Of a stretch of 6,961 bases of DNA, positions 1-6,068 are shown piece after piece. Each line of letters opens with the position of its first letter. Position 1 is the first letter of the stretch. The notes beneath the pieces were generated by a model. It was not told the origin of the DNA, did not search any database, and was given only the letters and a program-made list of their open reading frames with translations. Source of the stretch: Arenicella sp. (GTDB taxonomy: Bacteria; Pseudomonadota; Gammaproteobacteria; Arenicellales; Arenicellaceae); the NCBI GenBank assembly GCA_016763815.1, contig JAESTB010000385.1, positions 1 through 6,961 on the forward strand. The letters are read 5' to 3'. The position numbers and the translations under genes are program-made.

Positions 1-1125
1 CTTGCGGGTACCCTCGACTTTCTTTCGAGCACAAGGCCGCGGACTCGACGCTTACGACAGCGCTACTGAATCTGACTCTTAAAGACTTGATTGCGGTTGA
101 CGATACGACACTACGAGCGATTGCACCTGAGCCATCGGTAACAGCTCAGGTTGCCAAGGGTAGCTCGTCATTCAAGATTACCAACATCGCGAATAATGCC
201 ATTATCGGTATTGGCCAAGCCTATAAAGGCACCGTAGACCAACAGGTGGATGGAACAAGCCGACAAATTTCGATTCAGTCAGATACTGATCAAAGCCTGA
301 CGCTCAATTGGACAGTGCCCGTTGATGACGGCTTTGAGTTTGCCGTAATGGGCGACACGGGAGGCGGCTCCGAATTAGCATGGACTCTTAAACGCGCGGT
401 CGAGCTAGGCGCTCAATTTCTCGTACATTTGAGCGACTTTAATTACAGTGACGGCGAATATGACGCCGCTATTAGGCAATTTAACGACGCCGAGCTACCG
501 TGCTAGGTTACTATCGGCAACCATGACTTTCACCACAATGGCTTGATTTATGACAAGTTACTAAAGCAGATAGGCCCAATGAATCACGCCTTTGAGCTGG
601 CCGGCACACGATTTATTAATGTCGATAGCGCCGCTGACTTTTGGCCGAAACAGTCTGGACACAGAGGTAAGTTATTTAGTTCCTTGGGCGCGGCAACATC
701 CTTTATTGGCGAGCAAGTGCTGTTCACTCACCGCCCATTGAAAGATCCGCGACCGCATGATGATCATGAAATCGGGGGCATTGGCGCAATTGACTGGTTG
801 GCAAAGCAGTCTCGCGAACTGGGGGTTTCTACAATTTTGTACTGGTCACGTACATCATTGCGCAGAGCTCGATTTTCAGGGGCTACGCCAGTTGACCATA
901 GGCGAAGGCCTAGGCCATGAGGACCTCGTAATGCAAAGACCAGTCGCTCAGATAATGATGGCACGGGTTGAACCCGGCAAAAAACTGGCCCACCGCTGGG
1001 AGAGCCTCGATATGCCATGGGCAGATCATCTAAGCCCGACTCATTTAATCAAGTTACAGCAGGATCACCGTGTTAAGCAACTTGACTGGTATCGGGCCTT
1101 GTTGGCGCCTTTCGCCGACGCATAA
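1..1125 (+). pseudogene. Calcineurin-like metallophosphoesterase, 5'-truncated by the window edge and broken by a stop and a frameshift
   Basis: The reading frame is open from the first bases of the window, so the true start lies upstream. The N-terminal part (to about base 330) looks like a beta-rich lead-in domain. The phosphoesterase core then shows the metal-binding blocks in order: GDTGG (351-365), HLSDFNY (426-446), GNHD (516-527), a TH pair in VLFTHRP (717-737) and GHVHH (844-858). These ligate two metal ions in the family, which hydrolyses phosphomono- or diesters; the substrate cannot be told. Two lesions break it. TAG at 504-506 sits where relatives usually have an aromatic residue just before the V-x-x-GNHD strand, and the same frame continues directly after it. 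Around base 843 one extra T shifts the frame; skipping it gives I-L-Y-G-H-V-H-H and an intact tail to TAA at 1123-1125. The second block reads SD instead of the usual GD. Sequencing error is the main alternative to real decay. Confidence 0.85.
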
Positions 1126-1270
1126 CTATCTATAATTGCGGGCTACTGACTAAGCCAATGTAGGCTCGATTACCGACCACGGAAAAATCGTTAACCGATG
1201 CCGCAGGACTTAATTTAATGCGTCATAAAACCTTAAGAAACATCAAGCGGCACTAATTAAGACGCTCTAA

Positions 1271-2503
1271 TTAGGAGACAACGGCAAAACTAAGGCCTCC
1301 CTTATCTTGTAATCGCTTCAAGTAGGCATCACCAAGCGCGCTTGCAGGCGTCCAGAAACCGCCGCCGGTGGTTAATGAATCTAAGGCTAAACAGACGGCC
1401 GATTCGGCAAGCATCTTTGAAGTCGAGCCATAACCTGGGTCGCCATCACCTAATAACTTAGTCACTAACTGATCTCCATTCTCGCTCTGACCGTTAAATT
1501 GAATATGATAGAAGCCAGGATTTAAAGGATCGACTTTCGGGCCGTCTCCTTGAGCAGGTAAAAATAGGCCGAGAAACCTCCTTCCTAACCCGGTTACACT
1601 GGTCACCATCATTGCTTTGACCCCACCAGAAATAGCTTTGGCCGAAGCGTATCCTCTGACGCCCTTACCGGTGACCATCACCTCAGAATATCGAAAGTTT
1701 TTGCCATAAGAGTGGTCTAAAAGCGCGTTCGAACGACGAACTATTCGAGTATTAATACCCGCCATCACGAACGGCGCAGTCCACTTATCAATCACCTTAC
1801 TAAACTTTGCACTCATCTGGTCGCCTTTGTCGGGACCTTTAAAGCTTGGGTCTGGGTTCAATGCATAGGGATTGGCCAACAGCTTACGAACTGATTTATC
1901 TTTTACCGCCAGTTTAACAATATTCATCATACTGGCAATAGTTCCTCCGCTAACGCCACCTTTGGCTTTAATCAGCTGGTAGCGCACGCTGGTTAGTGGC
2001 TTGGAAAATGCCTTAGAGGCTTGTTGTTGGACAAAGAAAACCCCCATATCCGATGGCACTGAATCGAAGCCACAACTATGCACGATCTTGGCACCGCTTT
2101 TTTTGGCTGACTCTTGATGTGCGTCGATCATTTCACGCATCCACGGCACCTCGCCGCACAAATCGACATAATGAGTGCCCGATTCAGCGCAGAGCTTAAC
2201 TAACAACGAACCATAGTAGGCATATGGCCCTACGGTGCTGATTATAACCTTAGTGCTTTGTACTAGTTCTAGCAATGAGGTTTCATCTTCGCTATCCGCA
2301 ATCAGGCCGTCAATGTTTGAAGAGCTGTCGCCGATAAAATCACGTACGTCATTCAACTTATCGGCGTTTCTTCCGGCAATCGCCCATTTTAAACCGCCGT
2401 TAGAATAATGATCAAAAAGGTGCTTAGCCACCCATTTTCCGGTGAAGCCAGTTGCACCCCAAACAACCACGTCGTACTGCTTCTTAGCTTGTTTCTTTGC
2501 CAT
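1271..2503 (-). CDS. Saccharopine dehydrogenase-like NAD(P)-binding oxidoreductase (trans-acting enoyl reductase / SCCPDH type)
   Basis: 410 residues, close to the roughly 420 usual for this group. The N-terminus is a Rossmann strand and glycine loop, GATGFTG at residues 16-22, then AGRN (43-46), which fits NAD(P)H binding. Family blocks follow: STVGPYAYYG (89-98), YVDLCGE (112-118), CGFDSVPSD (144-152), KGGVSGGT (181-188), GDPGYGSTSKM (354-364) and GFWTPASALG (382-391). Members include the mycobacterial trans-acting enoyl reductase Rv2953, which reduces polyketide-derived lipid intermediates, and the animal lipid-droplet protein SCCPDH. True lysine-pathway saccharopine dehydrogenase activity is unlikely. 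The ATG at 2503 is backed by a Shine-Dalgarno AAAAGG (2511-2516, minus strand) 7 bases upstream, inside the end of the dehalogenase gene. Only 3 bases separate that gene's TGA from this ATG, so the two are probably cotranscribed and translationally coupled. A reductase acting on an acyl or lipid substrate is inferred; the substrate is unknown. Confidence 0.9.
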   Translation of the reverse strand: MAKKQAKKQYDVVVWGATGFTGKWVAKHLFDHYSNGGLKWAIAGRNADKLNDVRDFIGDSSSNIDGLIADSEDETSLLELVQSTKVIISTVGPYAYYGSLLVKLCAESGTHYVDLCGEVPWMREMIDAHQESAKKSGAKIVHSCGFDSVPSDMGVFFVQQQASKAFSKPLTSVRYQLIKAKGGVSGGTIASMMNIVKLAVKDKSVRKLLANPYALNPDPSFKGPDKGDQMSAKFSKVIDKWTAPFVMAGINTRIVRRSNALLDHSYGKNFRYSEVMVTGKGVRGYASAKAISGGVKAMMVTSVTGLGRRFLGLFLPAQGDGPKVDPLNPGFYHIQFNGQSENGDQLVTKLLGDGDPGYGSTSKMLAESAVCLALDSLTTGGGFWTPASALGDAYLKRLQDKGGLSFAVVS

Positions 2504-2506
2504 TGC

Positions 2507-3424
2507 TCAGCCTTTTAGATTATTGTCATTAATGAAACCGATGATAACCTTTACAAGTTCCTCGCCTTTATCTTCTTGTAAGAAGTGTCCACCGCCTTTA
2601 ATTGTCACGTGCTTTTGGCCCTTTGTGCCAGGTATCATTTTCTGAAACCCTTTGTCGCCACCCGCTGTCACTGGGTCTTTATCACTGAACGCTGTTAAAA
2701 AAGGCATGGTTAATGTCGATAATGTTTGCCATGCGGCGCGATTCGGAGCGGCGGCCGGGTCGTCTGGTTTGGTCGGCACCAATAGTGGAAACTGTCGCGC
2801 CCCTGCTTTATAAGTTTCATCAGGATACGGTGCGTTATAGGCCGCTATTACGTCATCGCTGAGATCAGTTTCGGTTGCTCCATCGATAATATTGCCGACC
2901 GGAAACTCAACGACTGTCTGTGAGTAGTTCTGCCAGTTAATGAATGCCTCTCCTGGGTCAACGTCACCCGTCGGTAAGAAAGTGTTACCCGCGACTACGC
3001 CGCTAAAGAGTTCGCTGTGTTCCGCGACCAAACGCAAGCCAATCAGCCCGCCCCAATCCTGACAAAACAACACAACGCTGGATAGATCTGAAGCGATTAA
3101 CCAGCGTGTCATCCAGTCAACGTGATTTTGATACGTGTAGTCACCGCGTTCTGCAGGTTTATCCGATCGACCAAAGCCAGGCAAATCAGGCGCGACCACA
3201 TGGAAGCCGGCCTCAAGCAAGCCAGGTATCATCTTGCGGTATAAGTATGACCATGAAGGTTCACCATGCATCAATAATACCGTTTGCCCGTTGCTATCGC
3301 CCTCATCAAGATAGTGAATTCTCAAACGTCCTCCGGCACCATCATCTACTTCAAGATAATGGGGTTCGAAATCGTAACCAGGCAAATTTTCGAATTGACT
3401 ATCTGGGGTTCTTAATTTTTTCAT
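2507..3424 (-). CDS. Haloalkane dehalogenase, DhlA-like (subfamily I), alpha/beta-hydrolase
   Basis: 305 residues; Xanthobacter DhlA has about 310. The family cleaves carbon-halogen bonds in haloalkanes with water, giving an alcohol and a halide, in the cytoplasm and without cofactor. Visible residues: HGEPSW (53-58), where Glu55 is the subfamily I form; nucleophile Asp123 and halide-binding Trp124 in CQDWGG; cap-domain Trp164 in FINW, which aligns with the second halide-binding tryptophan of DhlA (FTAW); acid Asp250 in SDKDP; and base His280 in GGGHF. The N-terminus (RTPDSQFENLPGY) and the cap stretch with APYPDETYKAG also resemble DhlA. The start at 3424 fits the DhlA N-terminus, although no good Shine-Dalgarno sequence precedes it. 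It is the first gene of a two-gene operon with the reductase and is divergent from the acyl-CoA ligase. Subfamily I proteins often have modest or unknown natural substrates, so a housekeeping hydrolytic role is possible. Confidence 0.93.
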   Translation of the reverse strand: MKKLRTPDSQFENLPGYDFEPHYLEVDDGAGGRLRIHYLDEGDSNGQTVLLMHGEPSWSYLYRKMIPGLLEAGFHVVAPDLPGFGRSDKPAERGDYTYQNHVDWMTRWLIASDLSSVVLFCQDWGGLIGLRLVAEHSELFSGVVAGNTFLPTGDVDPGEAFINWQNYSQTVVEFPVGNIIDGATETDLSDDVIAAYNAPYPDETYKAGARQFPLLVPTKPDDPAAAPNRAAWQTLSTLTMPFLTAFSDKDPVTAGGDKGFQKMIPGTKGQKHVTIKGGGHFLQEDKGEELVKVIIGFINDNNLKG

Positions 3425-3738
3425 GTGTTTGTATTGCTCGATTATCCGTCTATTAAAAATAGTTTAGCAGACTTTGTCTCAATGAAGTGTTGATGAATGG
3501 CGAGTCTTCGACAATCATCTAGATGAATAATGCATATGCGCCCTTAGCCATATCATGCCGCTATTTTGCGAGCAAAATGGTTTGCCAGTATTCAATCTAA
3601 AAGGTACTCTTGGACAGTATGTTAGCGACTAATAAAGAATAGATTAATTGCTGAATTTTAAATGAAAACCTTGAAAATAATCTAAATAAAAGATTTATGA
3701 GTAGTCGGATGCCGCTGCTATAAAGGAGAAAGAAGAAA
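3425..3738. promoter_or_regulatory. Divergent intergenic control region between dehalogenase operon and acyl-CoA ligase
   Basis: This 314-base AT-rich gap must hold promoters for both directions, but none is strong by eye. Towards the dehalogenase, GATAAT (minus strand, 3441-3446) could be a -10 box; it lacks a good -35 and would give a leader of only about 9 bases. Towards the ligase, TTGGAC (3610-3615) and TTGAAA (3671-3676) are -35-like but have poor partners. The ligase has a clear Shine-Dalgarno AAGGAG (3723-3728), 10 bases before its ATG. Two palindromes stand out: CTATT-AAA-AATAG (3450-3462), next to the dehalogenase start, and the 16-base palindrome at 3563-3578. No protein-coding gene or known RNA is visible. 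Confidence 0.4.
3563..3578. promoter_or_regulatory. 16-base palindrome, candidate repressor operator
   Basis: ATTTTGC and GCAAAAT are perfect inverted arms of 7 bases separated by GA. The site lies near the middle of the divergent intergenic region, 139 bases from the dehalogenase ATG and 160 from the ligase ATG. The size and symmetry suit a dimeric regulator such as a TetR-family protein, which commonly governs acyl-CoA and haloalkane genes. No regulator gene is in the window, so the assignment is inferred from symmetry and position only. Confidence 0.35.
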
Positions 3739-5394
3739 ATGATCCCGAATCAAAATGTAATGCCAATAGAGATGTTTACGCGTCGAGTTAAAGAAAGCCC
3801 GAATAAGGTATACCTGCGCCAACCAGTAAATGGTGGATACGCCGAAACCACGTGGGCCGAGGCTTACCAGCAAACTCTTCGCTTAGCGCAAGGCTTAATC
3901 GGTTTGGGGTTACAGAAAGGTGATCGCGTGGCGATATTGGCTAATAATTGCGCTGACTGGTTCATTGCCGATTACGCTTTAGTCGCCGCCGGCCTAGTGC
4001 CAACACCGATTTATGCTACCGCTGGTGAAAAAATTATTAGCTACGTGCTCGAACATAGCTCTGCCAAAGCCATCATCGTTGGTAATGTTGCTAAAGCCGA
4101 AGTTGCTCAAGCGTCGATTCCTGAATCTCTGATATCGATCAGCATGTCGATCTGCGAAGTGAAATGTCGGCATACAATGGCTGAATTAATAGCAAAGAAT
4201 GAGCCCCTCGCGGACGACAAGATCAATCAGCCAGCTCTAGATGATATGTTCTCGCTGGTATACACCTCGGGTTCAACAGGCAATCCGAAGGGCGTTGTCA
4301 TCAGCTACGAAAACATTTGTTTCTCAGCCGCAGTAAGCGTGCACGCCCTTGGCACCGGTGAAGATGAGCGTTACTTGTCGTACTTACCGCTCGCCCATGT
4401 TACTGAACGCGGGTTAGTTGAATACAATAGCTTGTACGGCGGTGCGACCGTCACCTTCAATGAAAGCTTAGACACGTTTATAAGAGACTTACGCAGCGCA
4501 CAGACTACAGCGTTTCTCTCGGTGCCACGCTTATGGGTAAAATTTCAATCGCAAGTATTAGCGAGCATTCCTCAACGTAAATTAAGTATCTTGCTGAGGA
4601 TACCGATTGTACGAGGAGTTATAAAGAATAAAATCAAATCGAAACTTGGGTTTGATAACACCAAGGCATATGGCAGTGGCTCGGCTCCGATATCACCGTC
4701 AATCTTAGATTGGTATCATAAGCTCGGTACCGATATCTCTGAGGGCTGGGGCATGAGTGAAACGATGGGTTTGGCGACCACTCAACATCCGTTTACTCTT
4801 AGCAAACTTGGCACTATTGGCAAGGCGGTTCAAGGCTTTGACGTTAAAATTTCGGACGCCGGTGAAGTACTTATTAAAGGACCCGCCGTTTTTCGAGAAT
4901 ATTATAAAAGCCCTGAAGTCACGGCCGAGTCATTAACTGATGACGGCTACTTTCGAACCGGCGACAAGGCCGATATGGATGCCGAAGGTTATCTAACCAT
5001 CACCGGTCGAATAAAAGACATTTTCAAATCAGGCAAGGGCAAGTACGTCGCCCCGGTGCCTATCGAGTCGAAACTAGGTAGCAATGTTTTGATTGAGCAG
5101 TTATGTGTTATGGGCAGTGGTTTGCCGACCGCTATGGTGGTTATCGTTTTATCTAAAGAAGTCGCGTTGAGCATGAGCAAAAAAGAGATTGAAGATAGCT
5201 TGGTGGCGACGGTGACTGAAGTGAACGGTGTAATTGAGAAGCACGAGGTTGTTGGTGGCATTCGAATTGTTGATGAAACCTGGACTATTGAGAATGGCTT
5301 ACTCACTCCGACCATGAAGGTTAAGCGTGCTGAGTTGGAAGAGAAATATTTGCCTACTTTGGAAGGTCAGAGAGAGACGGTTGTTTGGGCTTAA
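3739..5394 (+). CDS. Long-chain acyl-CoA synthetase-like AMP-dependent ligase
   Basis: 551 residues, somewhat shorter than the roughly 600 of many COG1022-type long-chain acyl-CoA synthetases. Adenylating-enzyme motifs appear in order: P-loop YTSGSTGNPKGV (175-186), YLPLAH (215-220), GSGSAPIS (312-319), GWGMSET (336-342), the ATP-ribose-binding aspartate in GYFRTGD (403-409, Asp409), the hinge GRIKDIFKSGKGKYVAP (423-439), and a C-terminal TPTMKVKR (523-530) with Lys527 in the place of the catalytic lysine. The set is complete, so the enzyme should activate a carboxylic acid through an acyl-AMP to an acyl-CoA. The YLPLAH and K-x-GKYVAP forms favour a long-chain fatty acid substrate. No transmembrane segment or signal peptide is evident. 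The ATG is supported by AAGGAG 10 bases upstream. The gene stands alone on its strand, divergent from the dehalogenase-reductase pair, and is followed by hairpin-rich non-coding DNA. Confidence 0.92.
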   Translation: MIPNQNVMPIEMFTRRVKESPNKVYLRQPVNGGYAETTWAEAYQQTLRLAQGLIGLGLQKGDRVAILANNCADWFIADYALVAAGLVPTPIYATAGEKIISYVLEHSSAKAIIVGNVAKAEVAQASIPESLISISMSICEVKCRHTMAELIAKNEPLADDKINQPALDDMFSLVYTSGSTGNPKGVVISYENICFSAAVSVHALGTGEDERYLSYLPLAHVTERGLVEYNSLYGGATVTFNESLDTFIRDLRSAQTTAFLSVPRLWVKFQSQVLASIPQRKLSILLRIPIVRGVIKNKIKSKLGFDNTKAYGSGSAPISPSILDWYHKLGTDISEGWGMSETMGLATTQHPFTLSKLGTIGKAVQGFDVKISDAGEVLIKGPAVFREYYKSPEVTAESLTDDGYFRTGDKADMDAEGYLTITGRIKDIFKSGKGKYVAPVPIESKLGSNVLIEQLCVMGSGLPTAMVVIVLSKEVALSMSKKEIEDSLVATVTEVNGVIEKHEVVGGIRIVDETWTIENGLLTPTMKVKRAELEEKYLPTLEGQRETVVWA

Positions 5395-5428
5395 GCTCTG
5401 AGGAGGCTTTGCTAACTCACCATATTCG

Positions 5429-5485
5429 TCATCTTGTGCGAAGCCGAGAGACTAGGTGCCCCTTGAGGGTATCTCAAGATGATAC
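5429..5485. repeat. REP/MITE-like inverted repeat downstream of the ligase
   Basis: TCATCTTG (5429-5436) and CAAGATGA (5475-5482) are perfect 8-base inverted arms 38 bases apart. The left arm is followed by TGCGAAGCCGAGAGA, which resembles the widespread intergenic repeats of the form GTCATTCTGAGCGAAG-C/T-CGA; that likeness is from memory. Inside lies CTTGAG-GGTAT-CTCAAG (5462-5478), a perfect 6-base stem. GTATC/GATAC (5469-5473 and 5481-5485) forms a third stem followed by TTTT. The pairings compete, so only one forms at a time. The element begins 35 bases after the ligase stop and may help end or stabilise its transcript. Confidence 0.5.
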
Positions 5486-5537
5486 TTTTCGAATGAATTT
5501 TTCATTTGGGAATATAGATGGAATCCGTATCTGGTTT

Positions 5538-5569
5538 GCCACTGCCGTGGCGGGCGTTCATTTTTTTAT
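5538..5569 (+). terminator. Weak candidate terminator for the ligase transcript
   Basis: GCCAC-TGCC-GTGGC (5538-5551) is a GC-rich 5-base stem, with a run of seven T at 5561-5567. The 9 bases between stem and T tract are more than a standard intrinsic terminator has, so the call is weak. It lies about 145 bases after the ligase stop. Confidence 0.25.
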
Positions 5570-5589
5570 TCGTATCGTCCTGATACTCA

Positions 5590-5638
5590 CCCCTGCGGGG
5601 CTGCCTGCGGCAGTTTAATTATGCTCCAAGCATAATTA
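5590..5638. repeat. Three adjacent perfect hairpins
   Basis: Three stem-loops follow with almost no gap: CCCC-TGC-GGGG (5590-5600), CTGCC-TGC-GGCAG (5601-5613) and TAATTATGCT-CCA-AGCATAATTA (5616-5638). The first two are GC-rich with the same TGC loop closed by C and G; the third is an AT-rich 10-base perfect stem with a 3-base loop. None is followed by a T run, so they do not look like ordinary terminators. Such tandem tight hairpins recall recombination or transposase target repeats, or a structured RNA. Confidence 0.6.
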
Positions 5639-5667
5639 TCGTTATGCCTTTAGGCGGCTCATGGTTC

Positions 5668-5691
5668 GGGCTAGCTCTGCGAGCGGCGCCC
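5668..5691. repeat. Two-tier hairpin with TGC loop
   Basis: Outer stem GGGC/GCCC (5668-5671 and 5688-5691) encloses GCTC-TGC-GAGC (5674-5684), with a small asymmetric internal loop (TA against GGC). The apex C-TGC-G is the same as in the hairpins at 5590-5613. It is a continuation of the same hairpin field. Confidence 0.5.
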
Positions 5692-5811
5692 CTTGAAGGA
5701 TTTTAAAATTCAAACATAATTGAAAAGACACTGATCATGCATTGAGATCTTTCCACTCGTGTCGTCGGTCAAAATGACAGTAGTTTGCTTAACCGTCATT
5801 TCGCTAACGCC

Positions 5812-5872
5812 TTTAAAACGGATGCGCGTTTTCTGCGCGTCCAAGCACACGCAGTGTGCGTGAGTTTTTAAA
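5812..5872 (+). other. Possible compact three-way junction structure
   Basis: Three helices can coexist. P1 is TTTAAAAC (5812-5819) with GTTTTTAAA (5864-5872), 8 pairs and one bulged T. P2 is GGATGCGC (5820-5827) with GCGCGTCC (5835-5842), 8 pairs including one T-G pair and a 7-base loop. P3 is GCACAC-GCA-GTGTGC (5845-5859), 6 pairs. Linkers are 0, 2 (AA) and 4 (GTGA) bases. The wobble pair is stable only in the plus-strand form, which favours an RNA or single-stranded DNA of that strand. No known RNA family is recognised. Confidence 0.4.
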
Positions 5873-6068
5873 CTTCTACATTTATTCTTTAAACTCTTTT
5901 TTGCCAATATTGAAATAATGGTAAACCGAGAAAAATGTTCCAATTGGATAATTCAAAAGTGATACCGCTGAGAATAAATTAAGTGCGGTTTTGCACCACT
6001 TCTTTCTATAAAAAAAGGCCAATATAAAAACCGACTCTAGGGCTAGGAAAACACTTATAAAAACCCAT

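Larger units (their letters stand above)
5395..6068. other. Gene-poor, hairpin-rich intergenic region
   Basis: No convincing gene lies in these 674 bases. Short open frames exist on both strands, but they run through hairpins, lack a Shine-Dalgarno sequence and show no family resemblance. One example is a 29-residue minus-strand frame starting with ATG at 5799 (MTVKQTTVIL), preceded by GGCGTTAGCGAA. What stands out is the number of short inverted repeats, listed separately. Smaller ones are AATGAA-TTT-TTCATT (5492-5506), GTATC-GTCCT-GATAC (5572-5586), AAATGAC/GTCATTT (5772-5778 and 5795-5801) and a weak AAGTG/CACTT stem near 5981-6001. The region could hold degenerate mobile repeats, a structured RNA, or remnants of gene cassettes. 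Confidence 0.6.

Noticed and set aside
907..916. GGCCTAGGCC perfect palindrome
   Set aside because: It lies inside coding sequence (G-L-G in a conserved segment) and is short; chance is enough to explain it.
764..1018. Minus-strand open frame of 84 codons inside the metallophosphoesterase region
   Set aside because: It lies opposite the clearly conserved phosphoesterase sequence with its GHVHH motif and has no family resemblance of its own.
1253..1274. CTAATTA/TAATTAG inverted repeat at the end of the reductase gene as a terminator
   Set aside because: The stem is entirely AT-rich except for the end pair, has an 8-base loop and no T run, so it is too weak to call.
2442..2645. Plus-strand open frame opposite the dehalogenase/reductase junction
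   Set aside because: It is a shadow of two well-supported minus-strand genes.
3106..3456. Plus-strand open frame of 116 codons opposite the dehalogenase
   Set aside because: The minus strand carries the unmistakable dehalogenase here; the plus-strand product has no recognisable features.
4989..5315. Minus-strand open frame inside the acyl-CoA ligase gene
   Set aside because: It is antisense to the conserved hinge and catalytic lysine region of the ligase.
5385..5618. 77-codon plus-strand frame starting inside the end of the ligase
   Set aside because: It starts at TTG, runs through the inverted repeat and several hairpins, and has no family resemblance.
5641..5665. GTTATGCCTTTAGGCGG as part of a Vibrio-type attC repeat
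   Set aside because: The words recall such repeats, but no matching opposite box lies at a suitable distance on either strand.
5710..5943. 77-codon minus-strand frame in the hairpin region
   Set aside because: It crosses the three-way-junction element and a perfect GCACAC hairpin, has no Shine-Dalgarno sequence, and gives a product with no recognisable domain. Only its last 29 codons follow a GGCGTTAGC-like box, which is too little to call a gene.
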